DNA from: Calliphora vicina | Lineage: Eukaryota; Arthropoda; Insecta; Diptera; Calliphoridae | Direction of reading: 5' to 3' | Assembly: GCF_958450345.1 (NCBI RefSeq) | Contig: NC_088780.1 | Span: 134,492,226 to 134,556,225, forward strand | Length of the DNA stretch: 64,000 nucleotides | In this document: positions 1 through 12,800 of the stretch, one piece after another | Numbering within the stretch: the first letter of the stretch is position 1 | Layout of the letters: each line of letters opens with the position of its first letter | Made by a program: the position numbers and the translations under genes | Notes under the pieces: generated by a model | Seen by the model: only the letters and a program-made list of their open reading frames with translations | The model's database searches: none | Told to the model about the DNA's origin: nothing

Positions 1-330
1 TTCCAAATTTGGTTAGTGTACAAACGGTGTAAGTTCACTTTAAAAACATTTTACAATAGAAACCAATTTCTAAAAAGGTTGATTTTAGATATTTTTAAAA
101 CTTCACCATGAGTGGATATCGGAACTATGTCCAAATCATCTTTTCGAAGTCACAAAGATTAATACACCGAGTACCTCGATTTTTCACTAGTTTTTTAAAA
201 AAAAAAAAAATTATTATTTTTGTTCCAACATTTTTTTGCCAACAATTTTTTTTCACATAAAATTGTTTTTAATATTTATCTTAAAGAATACTTTGGTGAA
301 GGGTATATTCGATTCAGCACAGCATTTTTG
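1..330. repeat. Degraded DINE-1-like fragment at the window edge
   Basis: Shares pieces with the fuller DINE-1-like copy at 60058-60735: 'cttcaccatgagtgg' near 103 and, after A/T-rich runs, 'ctttggtgaagggtatattc' at about 291-310 followed by a diverged 'attcagcacag'. The intervening A-run and 'gttccaacattttttt' also match. Strongly decayed. Confidence 0.5.
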
Positions 331-1902
331 AATTTCTTTATTTAATGATGAATATAGAAATTGGTTCAAACTAATATTTTCGACACTGCTATTGTTAGTA
401 ATTTTTGAAGCTAGTTCTTATCAATAATATAATATTCAACATGTTTGACCAGAAAATACACTTCCTAATATCACTTAAATACGCATAATTCTCTTATAAA
501 TATAGTTATCAGGTTAAAATTTCACATAAATATATTTAATTGGTAATTACGCCTTATAAAATCAACTTCCAAAAATCACTTAAATATTGATACTAGCATA
601 ACCCGGTGCACTTCGCTACCCCTACCCTAGTAAAATTAAAAAAATATAAATGGAAATACGAAAATAACACATACAAAATTTTAGAATCTCTCAATTACAG
701 TTCACTTGATATTCGAAAATAACGAACTAATTTTGTGTGGGAGATACCACTCCACTGCTCTAATCCCACCCTTTTTTAAAACTTTTATGTATATATCAAT
801 CTTTACTTTAACTTTCTTTTATAAGGGAGAGATCAGGGAACAGAAATAAATTCGATTTTAGCTAACCTCCGTAGAATGGTAATAAATTGATTGATACAGA
901 GTTTAAATACTTTTAGAATTATAGTTCTCCAGATATTAAAAATTAATTATTTACTTTGTGCCACAACCACTAATGCAATCCCGACTATTTTCAGCCAATG
1001 TGTGTAAAATGGTAAGAGAGCTATGCGGACAAAGTTTGAAGAACCTTGCAATTATTACTTTGTATGGGACGTGACTCACCTCCTTTTCCGACCCATCCCA
1101 TTTTGGGTTCTATGCCCTCTTTTCTATAACAACTCTCACTTAAAACAGAGCGAAATCATTACTCTCTAATTGTTTCTCTTATTTATTTACAACAACAAAT
1201 TGGACAAACATGCATTGCTTTGTTTACTTTTTTAGCTTAAGGTTCACATGTACACGTTTTTGCATGTGTGTTAGTAACATCTTTAAACGCTTATAACTCC
1301 TAAAAAACTGAACCGATTTCAATAAAATATATATTCTGCACTTCTGTGAATAAATCCCTTTAAAATGGTATATTTATTGCCCAAATTGAATGTATAATGT
1401 GAGCGTAAAAGGGGTCTAAAGAAATCGACTTGCCTATTAATATTATGATGATATTGTTTACAGATTTTACTCAGACACGTAATAAGTATTCAAAAATATA
1501 ACTGCTGAATTTTGTAAATATCGGTTCATATTTGATCACAGTCTCTACATTAGGTCCGCTTCCAGAAATCACTTAAATGCGCAAGAATCTCTTATAACAT
1601 CGTAATCAGTTTGATAATCGATAATCCACATATACACAATTTTATATAATTGTTCGTAGCTCCCAAAAAATAAAGACCAATTCCGAAAATTACAAATATT
1701 GATATGAAATTAAAGTTTCTCACAGATTAGATGTACATGTGTATGTATCGCCCCTTAATTGGTCATGTCATAGCTCCTGAAAGTATAAATAAAAAAGTTA
1801 TTGCTAATTAATAGCTAACTTATGTATTTACAAATACATAAGGCCCTAACTCGTATTTTTTTGGTAAACCCAGATTTTCGTTTATTTCGATAAATGGTCC
1901 GC
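331..1902. other. Intronic sequence with diffuse repeat remnants, no gene seen
   Basis: AT-rich intron of the STK32-like gene. 'cataacccggtgcacttcgc' at 599-618 and the stretch around 1070-1130 look like dispersed-repeat material, and 1270-1340 resembles common fly repeat sequence. I see no open coding stretch and no clear terminal repeats. Confidence 0.4.
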
Positions 1903-2880
1903 TCATATGGGCAATTCCATGTCATCGTACGCGACATTTGTAGGCCTATAGAGTGGAATAGATTTTGCAAAAATAAGAGTATCTAAAAAACAAGTAAGAG
2001 AGGCTAATCTTATATACTCTTCGCCAAATTATACTTCAAAATAAAAATTTTATATATTTTTAGGTAAACAAAAATTATTTTTTTCCAAAGTTTTTTTTTT
2101 AATTTTCTGTAAAAAAAATTTTTCGAATTGTTTTTTTAAATTTAAAATTTTTTTTTTATTAAATTTAAAAAAAAAAATTTAATATTTGGTGTTAATTTAA
2201 TTTATGTAATATACGTCGTTGCAAATATTGTCTACATTAATAACTTAGTAATCCAGATATAGGTCAAAAATCGAGGTTGTCCTGTAGACCGATTTTCTTG
2301 ATTTTAAATAGCAACCGAGCCGGAAGAATTCCGGAGTTATTGATTATGAATCGTGTATGTAAGTTATTTGGGGGCTTCAGAAAGTTGATTTCAACAGACA
2401 GACGGACATGGCTTAATCGACTCCGCTATCTATAAGGATCCATACATATACTTTATAGGTTCGGAAAATTATATTGTGGAAATTACAAACGGAATGACAA
2501 ACTTATATATACCCTTCTCACAAAGGTGAAGAACTTTCGAAATATTGTTGTCCAAAATATAGAGCGAAATAAGAGTATATCGTACGTGACATAAAACTGA
2601 AGTAGATGTATGCGAAAATTTGCGAATCGTGAGAGTCGTTATGGGTACTATATTTTAAAATAATAAAAAGTTCTTTCGAAACATTGTTGTCCAAAATATC
2701 GAGCAAACTAAGGGTATATCGCACGTGACATAAAACGGAAGTAGAAATAAACTATAAACTACTAAACCAAATATTTTTCCTTTACAATGTCATATTTAAA
2801 TAAAAACCATCTTTGGATGATTTTATAATAAATAAAATTTAATATCGTACGTGACAATATCGGGAGAACCAGATATATAT
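1903..2880. repeat. 'CGTACGTGACA' repeat element, copy 1, split by a DINE-like insertion
   Basis: Begins with gggcaattccatgtcatcgt near 1909, breaks at about 1990, resumes at about 2528 with gaactttcgaaatattgttg and ends near 2865 in cgtacgtgacaatatc. The same sequence lies reversed and without the break at 34440-34835. The motif ATCGTACGTGACA recurs several times inside the unit. No coding capacity; family not recognised. Confidence 0.75.
1990..2527 (-). mobile_element. DINE-1/INE-1-like (Helentron-type) element
   Basis: Matches the copy at 60058-60735 in reverse orientation: it starts caagtaagagaggctaatct and ends in a cttatatatacccttct block. The internal stretch includes a diagnostic 'gacggacatggc' (reverse of gccatgtccgtc), and the 'gagtcgat' core is represented by 'aatcgactccgctat'. 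This core is characteristic of Drosophila DINE-1/INE-1 non-autonomous Helentrons. It sits inside the older CGTACGTGACA repeat. Confidence 0.7.
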
Positions 2881-3240
2881 GGGGCATTTCATGTCAAGTG
2901 AACCAACTTTTGAAATCGATGTCTTAAAGGAATGGACCTAAGCTTTCTTTTGAGCAAAAAAAAAATTTGGAAAAAAGGCCCCATATTGAAGAAAAAAAAA
3001 GTTCGATTTTACAAAAAAAAAGTCAAACATTTTTTGTCTTGAGTTACAAAATATTTATTTTGATAGATATTGCACTCGCATCCCACTAAGAGATCTAATA
3101 GATCTTAAAGGAATAGACCCAAGCTTTCTTTTGAGCTAAAAAAAAAATTAAAAAGGGTCCATTGTGAAAAAAAGTCAACAAAGTTTTTGATTTTGCAAAA
3201 AAAGTCAAACATTTTATGTTTTGAGTTACAAAATATTTAT
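2881..3240 (+). repeat. Two diverged tandem copies of a ~170-bp repeat
   Basis: The block 'aaaggaatrgacc(c/t)aagctttc' is followed by ttttgagc, an A-run, and then 'agtcaaacatttt' and 'gttacaaaatattta'. It occurs at about 2927-3058 and again at about 3106-3240. The spacing is close to 178 bp. Confidence 0.65.
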
Positions 3241-3753
3241 GTGTTAGTACTTATATAAGAATAAAAAACTCTTGTTTGTTTTTGTATTAGCTTGTTATTG
3301 ACATCAAGAGAATGAAGTAACTAATAGCAAAAAAAAATATATTTTCAGTTCAATTTTCTTATAAGAAATTTTAGAAAAAATCATTTGTTTATTAGCATTT
3401 TCATTTTCTGTTTAGCAGTTTAATTTTACTTTCATTAAAAATATCCATTTGAGTTTAGCTCCATCCGACACAACTTTTATAAAGTTTTTAATGGAGAGAA
3501 CATAAAAAATCTTTCGAATTAAATAACATTGTGTTGGAAATGGTGTAGTGTATTTTCCTATTTGTTCCAGCATACATTTAAATGTGAATATATGCAAACA
3601 TATGTATGCGTATGCGAGTGTGAATGGAGTTGCCTTCGCATATAGAAATTTCAATTAAATTTATGTTTTTTATTTTTTCAATTTTTCATCATTTCTTATA
3701 AATGTGTTTTTCTCTCTTCTTTTATGTGATGTTTACACTGGCCCTTCCACCAG

Positions 3754-3824
3754 ATGAAGAGGATTTATTTATGGTTTGTGACCTGCTGACAGGCGGTGAT
3801 TTAAGATATCATCTGCAAAATAGA
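3754..3824 (+). CDS. STK32: STK32-like kinase exon: hinge and alpha-D region
   Basis: The acceptor cttccaccag ends at 3753 and the donor GTGAGT starts at 3825. The first two bases finish an Asp codon begun in an exon outside the window. The exon then encodes EEDLFMVCDLLTGGDLRYHL plus QNR and ends in phase 0. It matches the DEEDMFMV/LLLGGDLRYHL stretch of vertebrate STK32. Confidence 0.9.
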
Positions 3825-6800
3825 GTGAGTATCCTAAAAATTAAATACAAAAATAAATAAATACATACACATACTGGCTGAAAATAAATTAATGAAGAAT
3901 GTACTTAGAGAAGGAAAATTATAAACAACTACTATATTTAATCAATAACTATACATAAAAGGGTGCACCCATATTAAAATAGAGACAAAAACCATAAGAG
4001 TGGCTATTTTAAATGTAGCTTTACTTCACAGAGTTTAAAATCATTTGTCTTAAGTAGTGGCCTATTTTTTATTTCATAACCATTCATTTAAGGAAGGAAT
4101 ATCAAACAAAATTCAAGTGAAATATTATATGATTTCTGTTAGAAATTCCTCAATCTGACTGTTACTGCTACTTTTTTTGTCTCTACAAAAATGGAGCTAT
4201 CCTACTGTGTTATAAAAACACACATCGAATTTATCCATGTACTGATAAACTCTCTTAACAAAGTGTTTATAGCTTGTTTGTTACACAAATGCATAAATTT
4301 TCTCCCAACATACTACATACGTACTAAGACCTTCAAAACATTGAACAAATGTAATGTCGCACAGTGGGACGATTGAAAATTATTTCTTAAAGAATTTACA
4401 AAATATTTGTTTGACCGGTTCAAACTAATAATATCTCATCTGCATAAATGCTTATATATACATATATGTATTTCTATATTTCATATTCTAATTCCTAATA
4501 ATAGTAAGTTAAATAGATGAAATTTACAATAAGACCTTGACAATGAAGATTGTTGATGACGACCTTGGCAGGGTAGAAAATGCATTCCAATTTGCCAATT
4601 GTCTAAAAATTTTAGTATTCAGTGATATTCTTTGAATTATTACAAATAAAATTATAATAAAATGAACTTAAGCCTAATTAAAAATTTATATGAGGGGCTT
4701 AGAGCACAAGGGGTTCAAGTGCCTTTTTTTTCTCAAACTGAGTTAACATATGGAGTTAGTAGGTGAAGTTCAGAGAAGTTCATAGCACAAGAGTTGAATA
4801 GGGGATTCTCATCCATTAGCGATATATGGCGACCAATTCTAGCACTTGTCATTAAAATACCTGTTTCGATTGGAGAACAAGGGGTACATGAGCACTTAAA
4901 CCCCTTGTGATCTAAGCAAATATTAAAATTCAGATGAGTGATCAGCTAAAATATAGCAATTAATTCCATCACTTGTTATCAAAACACCTGTTTCAAATAC
5001 CTTTGTGAATTATTTTCCAAAAAAGAAAAAGTAACATAAAATAATGGAATCGAGTACATTAATAATTGTTGATTTTTTATTATTTATGGTACGTAACATC
5101 ATTAAAAATAAGTGAATCTGAAAACAATATTGACGAATTTTCTGAATCTGATCATCTTATGCAAAGATGATCTTATGACTGTGCAAGAAAACTTCACCAA
5201 ACTAAATCTGAAAGGTCGAAATGTTGACCGAGTCGTGTAGTTACTACCACAACTTCCTCCAAAAAACAGCGTCAAAACAATAATATTCCAGAAATTTACG
5301 AACCTACAGGATCTTCTTTGCTATATACCACCAATTTACCATGAATGGTTTAAAGCACTTCCTCACGATGGAATGGAATAAATTCCGGAAAGAATCGAAA
5401 GTCAAGGTGAGGATGATCCCGATGATGTCATGGAATCTGATTATGACGACTAAAAAATGTAACAAAGAACCATAAAAGCTTTTCTTAATAAAATGTTAAT
5501 AAAAAAATTGAGTCTATGTGGTTTTCTTATTAAGTAATTCAGAACTTTGAAAAAAATTAAAGCACAAGGGGTATAAGTTGACTTTCCTCACTTCCAAGGT
5601 AATTTTTGGGTATTTGTATATGTAAAATATGGTATTTTTTATCGTGTTAGATTAAAATATATCTCAGGATCTCCATTAATTAAAAAGCAATATTCCAGAT
5701 AGCATCTAACATTTTTTATTGTAAATTAACTTTAACCTCATTTTTCTCATTATTAAACATTAGTCACTTGAATCCCTTGTGTTCTAAGCCCCTCATATAT
5801 AAAAAGTTCGAATAATTACCAAAAATCTATAAATAAAATACGAGAATGTTTAGAGATACAGATTTTTGTTAGAAACTAAAAAAAAGTGGATAAATAAATT
5901 ATCGAGGGACTATATTCAATACCCCTATCTTTTTTTTTTCTTGGACCAGCACTCAGGGGATGACCCCTACTCATGCAAAGCATTGTGTTGGAACTAGGAA
6001 AATAGGTTATGGGAGGGAGGATAGAGGGAGTAGTGTTTGTGGACATTTGATTTGAATTTTCCTATATTGAAAGTGACAGGAAATACTTCAGGAGGAAGCT
6101 TATTCCACATACGGACAGTACGGCTAAAGAACGAATTTTCCCTGTAATGTATTGTGCGATCTACTGTCCTGTCGACAACGAATTGATGTGCCCTTGCCGA
6201 AGAAACTACGTTAAAAACTACGGGTTTCGGGAACAAGTTCCCAAATCGGTAGAACAGTGAAACACAACCCACATTGCGACGATGTTCCAGTGAGTCAATA
6301 GAGCTGGATACCCTTCTGTCACCGATAAGCATTTTCGTAACTCCAAAATAGACTTCGATGTACCGGCCCACACATGAGAGTTGTATTCCATTTTAGGTCG
6401 GATATAAGAGGTGTAAATAGTAAGGAGATCAGATGGAGTGAAGTATTTCTTACACCGTTTTAGAAAACCAAGGCACTTGAATGCTTCTTTCGATACTCGA
6501 AAAATGTGTTTTGTCCAGCGGACATCGCAATGAATGCCTAGAACATCAAGAGCTTCTGATTCCTTAATATTTACACCACCCATAAAAACAGATGGAGCAA
6601 CATGATCTGTTGTGCGTTTGTGAGTTAACATACAACATTTAGTCTTGCGTGCATTGAAATCGACTCTATTCGCAAGGCTAGCAAGTCTCCCGTAGAGCGT
6701 CCTCTACGAAAGCCATACTGCCGGTCGCTGAGTAAATTGTTGGACTCTAAATATTTCACAAGATGGTAGTTAACCATACTCTCCATAACTTTGGAAAGTA

Positions 6801-9800
6801 CAGAACAAATTGCTATTGGGCGATAATTTTCAGGGTTGTTAGCCTCTCCCTTTTTAGGAACTGGCGTTACATTAGCAACCTTCCAACATACTGGAAATTT
6901 GTATAAAGTGCTGAAAAGGTTAGCTAATGGACGAGCTAGCGTCGAAGAACACTGCTTCAAGACCAGTGCTGGTATACCATCAGGCCCAGGAGACTTATTT
7001 ATGTTGAGATCCGCTAAAACCCTTTTAAATGCGCGAGCGCGAAAGAATATATCCGGCGTAGTAACTGATACTCTTTCGAGCTCTCTATCTTAAAAAAAAT
7101 TATATTTCTGAATTGCACAATCCATCCATCTTTTTAAAAAAGAAAAAAAAAAGAAAAAAAATGTAAAATGTAAACTAAATTTTAACTTTATTTCCCCTCC
7201 CCAACAAAAAGAACGGTATATTGGGGCATGGCAAAAAGTTATTTTTACATATCTGAAATCATATTTAACTAATCTTTAATCCTTTAGTTTTTTGTATGGA
7301 GACCGACCTACTCCAATGTACATGTCTCAGTTCACGATAATACAAACTAAAGGGACGACCGAGCCGATTTTTAAAATTGGTTCGTTATTGTGAATGATTA
7401 GTGTCACTATTTATTTCTCAATCTGAATCCCACTGTGTATTGCTGCTGAGTTTTCATTATTTACAGCACGTACATGTCTTTGTTTGTGTATTAAGGTTTT
7501 ATATGGATTTTTATTTTTTGCTTTTATGGGAATTTGAGTCTTAAAATTCTTTATATCTCTACAATATTTTTTCAAGTTGTTGTTATATTTTTTTTATGTT
7601 GTAGTTGGTATTTATTTGTTTCCTTTGGAGCCCCATAAATCTCTTTTAGTTGTTTTAATTTATTATTCTTCCTTGTTGTGCTACTTATTTTTACCTATTT
7701 TACTGTTTTTTGTTTTTTTTTCACAGGTGGAGTTTTCCGAAGAAAGTGTTGCCTTATTAGTGTGTGAACTCGGTAGTGCTTTAGATTATTTACAAACGCA
7801 ACGTGTTGTTCACAGGTGAGTTGGTTCTCAGCTGCAGTTGTAGCTGTTTTCAAACGGATGACTGGTTTAACAATTGTTTAGTTATGTTCAATTGACCACA
7901 GCAAAAATAAAATAATAGATAAATATAGATAAAAGTATGTAGTAACAAGAATTTAAAAATCCGTGGTCTTACATACGATCATACATAAAGGACATAGGTT
8001 TTTAAATTTGCTACTGGTCGGATTCTATTGAAATTCAAAGTTAAAATTTTGTATTAACTGCTTGTTCAATTTTTACAATATTGATCTCATAGCAAGACTT
8101 ATGTACCCTAGATTCAACCAGAGCTTTTAATTATTGGTTGTATGACTTAAAATTGCGGGAAAAGTGCCGCTGAAGCACACCGATTGCTCACCAAAGCTTA
8201 TGGTGAATGTGTTCCATCGATTTCTACATGCGAGAATATTCATCCAAAAGCAGGGAAACTGAGTACCATGTAGAGTATCCAAAACCGAAAACCGGTCCAC
8301 CGGTTTCAGTTTTTTTAACTTTTCGGTTTTTAGACAAACCGGTTTTTGTAAAACGGTTAACCGGTTTTAATGAAATATATTTTCTAAAGCTCAATCAAAC
8401 ATATTTTTGAAATACTTTGACAACATTTTTAAAAATATCGATTAATTTTATAGAAAATTTTTGCATTTGACAATATTTCGTAAAATATATTAAATAATTG
8501 CCTTAAGAATTCAAACATTTTAAATTAGCGTATTTTTCATATTGATTAAAAATTTAATATAAACCGGTTAACCGGTTTTTTTGAAGACAAAAACCGAAAC
8601 CGGATAATCGGTTTTTTTAAAACATAAAAATCAAAACCGGTTTTTTCAAAAACACACCTTTTCGGTTAAACCGGAAACCGGTTTTTTAATTTTGCCGGTT
8701 TTTTGGACACTCTAGTCCATACTATTTTATTTGTTTTATAAACCAGTCTATTTTATATAGAGCAGTGGATATGCCTCATGAAAAACTGTATTTTTTTAAT
8801 AATAATAATAATAATTCTCCCGTTTATCTATTTTTCTCATATCTAGAGACGTCAAACCTGATAATATACTATTAGATGGTAATGGTAAGTTTGTAATTTA
8901 AAATATTTAAATAATTTTTAATATATTTATACATATCGCTCATTTGCTGCAACAATGTCATAATTCAAAAAAAGTCGTTACGAGAAAAACGGCTTTGAAT
9001 GTTTTATGACATTTTTCTATTTCTTAAATAAATTTTCAACAAATCATGCGATTTCAGAAATGAAGCCTGGTTTAAATCTTTCTAATCTGTATTTGGCCCT
9101 AGTTTTTACTTGTCAAATATACGAGAAAACATGAATTTTCATTTTGACGTTTACAACGAAAAAACACTCTCATACAAAAAATAATTGACTTTTTTTAAAC
9201 TTATAAAACTATATGAAAGACTAAAGAACGGCGCATATTTTGTATTACTATGTTCAAAACACCCTGATTTTGAGTTATGACGATGTTGCAGCAAATGACC
9301 GATATGTATATATAACTCAAACATTTCCCTTAAAAGACCACACTTTCTAAAATCATTTTATTTTTTTTGTTCAACATGCATAAATATTTAGAACATACCA
9401 AAGTACTTTTTTATGAATTAAAAGAAATGCCACAATATTGTGGTTGTAAAGCAGATATTTTCCAGAGTAAAAAAATCACTATAAATTCTTTATGAACTAA
9501 AGTATTTAGTCGTTATTTTTATTAAAAATCTTGTCAAAATATAAAACAAAACGACAACAGCAAAAATGGGGTTTATATTTGTTATGTCATTTCGTTTGTA
9601 ACACATCAAAATATTTGTATATTTTTATAAATAATATTTTTTTTGGCAAACAAATAAATTTCGAAATTTTTGTTTTTTAAAACGTCATGAAAAATTGAAA
9701 AATGAAGCAACGCTGTTCTAATAGGGCCCATACACAGCACCATATAATTGTGCAATCAAGTGCTTGTGCCAGCTGATGGACCGTGTATGAGCTTGTGGTG

Positions 9801-12800
9801 TGATTGTACCAGCTGCTGGTGCTTTATCAAAAATAGTTTGATATTTTTTTGATTGTATCAGCATAATTGAATCGAGTGTTGTAAAATTAGCATTACCATA
9901 GAGAAACATAGAGCGGAAACTAGAAAAAACTCAAACATAAATATTACTCAAAATAATCACACATACGAGTGTTGTTTTTGTTTTCACATAGTTTTTTCTA
10001 CAAATAAATTATCACCACTTAGGTTTCTGACAACTGAGTTAGGTCTTTGACAGGAGAGTTTCCGCTCTATGTCTATTCTCTATGGCATAAACATCAAAAA
10101 AATAAAAAAAATTAAATATGAATGCCAAAGAAAAAATATTTTGGGGAGCATTTCTCGAACGTAAACAATGCCTAGCCTATGGAATGTTAAAAGTAAGGAA
10201 TGGTAGAACAATTAAAACAGGTGGACCAAGAAGCAGATAGAGAAAAAGTGGTAAAAAGAACAAATTACAAATTTTTCGACCAAAAAAGTGAAAAATCTGC
10301 TGCAGGAACAGATGATGTTTTTGAGTCTTCGTTGTGGTATTACGATAAACTCAATTTTTGGAAGATCAGGAATGTTCCAGAGATGGAAAATGAACCATCA
10401 TCACCTTCTGCGCTGATTGCCAATTCTTTTAGAAGTTTAATATGTTCTAGTTCCCTTTTGTTTTCTATCCATTTCTTTATCCAAATACGATTTTTTTGCT
10501 AATTTTTCGTTTTAGGATAATAGCAACAATAAGTGCACCACAAATTTTATCATTATTCATTATAACCGTTTCCACACAATTTTAAAAAAAAATTAATTTT
10601 GTACCAGCATGCTGGTGTATTGTGTGCTTCAAGCTTAATTGCACAACCACTTGATTGCTCAATAACGATGGGCCCTATAAAGCACCAGCAGCTGGTACAA
10701 TCACACCACAAGCTCATACACGATCAATCAGCTGGCACAATCATGATGGTGTTGTGTATGGGCCCTATAAGCGTATAGAAAATAAAGTTTCAAACAAAAC
10801 AAGCTCTAAATAATTAATATCTGTTACAACTTTTGATTTTATAAACAAAAGATCAAGCAAATATCGCCTAATAACATTTTAACATTTTTTCCCACATTTT
10901 TACAAAAAGTCTTCTATAAATTTTTTATTTTTTAAAAATTGTATACATTTTTGAAATGAAGACAGAATTTCCTATACTTTGATATATATTATATATATTA
11001 TCTTTTCCACTAGTCAAATTTATGGAAATCAACAACAAACAAAAAATTTACAGAATCCTGTCGTTTTGTAAAAACGGCACTGCATTGCCGACTATTGCAG
11101 TACTAAACATAGAAAACAATGCACGACGCACAGTGGTATGAGAATAAAAAAAGAGGGAAATAAATCTGTAACTTCTAAACCCTTACGCCGATTTGAATGA
11201 AATTTCACATGCGCAAAGAGGACCAGGGGTTCCCAAATTAGGACACCTCGGGTATGTTCAATTTTTAAAATGATCCTATTTCTTCGTTTGTGTTCCGATT
11301 TAAAAAAAATTACACATACAGAATCTCCACGTCGAGCACTACATAAAACCTCGTCGTAGCTATCAATTATCTCTTATAGCTTAGGAGATATTTTTACCCA
11401 CTTTACACCATTTTTTTGGTAACCGCGGTTCCAAATATTCTCCGATTTTATCCATTTTTCTTTTATAGGATTAACAATAGATGTATATATCAAATAAAGG
11501 AAGAAGTGTTTAAAAATCATGACTGAGTCCAAAGTTACAATTTTTTGGGGAAAAAAGTACTTTTATTCTTTTTAAGTTATCTAAAAATTTTCTAAGAGGA
11601 TGTATAATGAATTTGTACTTTTTGAAAAGCTAAATTTACGCCAAATATTTTAAATGAAAAAAAATGTATACCTTTTGATACCGACGGGATCAGGTCCATT
11701 CAAGAAATGCCTATTTTTTATGTAAAATTCAACTTTAGGGCAAAAATTCTCAAATCGCATAGTCGATATCAAATTATAATAATCTATTTTAGATGGCCCA
11801 ATATGTTCTTAATTATTTTGTAAAGGGTTCCGATAACCCCGCCTCTAGTATGGATATTATAGCCAAAAAACGAAAAAATCCCATTTCTGGAATTTTTCAA
11901 TACTTTTTTACGGTATATCTCGAAAATACCATTGAATTCAGCGTACCCGAATTAATTTAACACACTAGGTGCCCTTTTTAACAGAAAAAAGTGTCAATTT
12001 CGAGCACAGTGTATTTAATATCACAATGAAATTGGACATACAGAATTTTTATATGAACCTAAATCATTCCACCAACTTTTATGGGGATCGATCCATAATT
12101 GACCCTATATCAGAAAAATATTTTATTGCCAGTAAATAATTTACATACGATTATAAGTATATTAACATAAATTTCGTCATAAGTCATTTAAAGTTTTAAG
12201 AAATTAATCACTCTATCAAATTCTGTACAGTTCGAAACATAACTGATTCAAGCTCCCCCGCATAGAACGTCAAAACTACATATTGATGCTGGGTATACAA
12301 GATTCGGCACAGCCGAATATAAAACTCTTACTTGTTTTCAATAAAATGTTCGTATCTAGCAAACGAGTTTGGGTTTAAATCTACCTGTCTGCCAAAAGCA
12401 ATTTTGTTATATCTATATTGTTTACATTGTTTACATACTTGACATTGTGTATAAATATACTGTGGTGCGATGTCAAAATATTAAAGTGAAGCAAAACAAC
12501 AACAGAAACCCACACAGGTGTGTGTCTGGATTTTATTTACTATCACTTGTATTTTAGTAAAGTTTTTAATCGTAATTCTTGTAATTCGAGTAAATATTTT
12601 GTTGCAGAAAAGGGGGTTGGTTGGTTGGTTGGTTGGAAAAAATACTTTCAAACTTTTCGAAAGTATTTTCCAAATAGCCTTATTGCACTGTGGTTCCAAA
12701 TCAAAATCTAGGTGGACAAAATTATTTGGCGATCTTTTTATATAGAATTGGTATCTCCGATTTCAAAAAATTCTTTAAAAGATCAATATAAACTTTTTTT

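Larger units (their letters stand above)
9722..10767 (+). mobile_element. PIF/Harbinger-like element with TAA target duplication
   Basis: The ends TAGGGCCCATACACA (9722) and TGTGTATGGGCCCTA (ending 10767) are flanked by TAA at 9719-9721 and 10768-10770, a 3-bp duplication of the TWA type used by PIF/Harbinger. About 110 bp of each end is similar in inverted orientation. The right end holds an extra internal gggccctata near 10671. Between the ends lies a short coding remnant with MADF-type residues (10200-10502) and a nested MITE (9897-10084). Confidence 0.78.
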
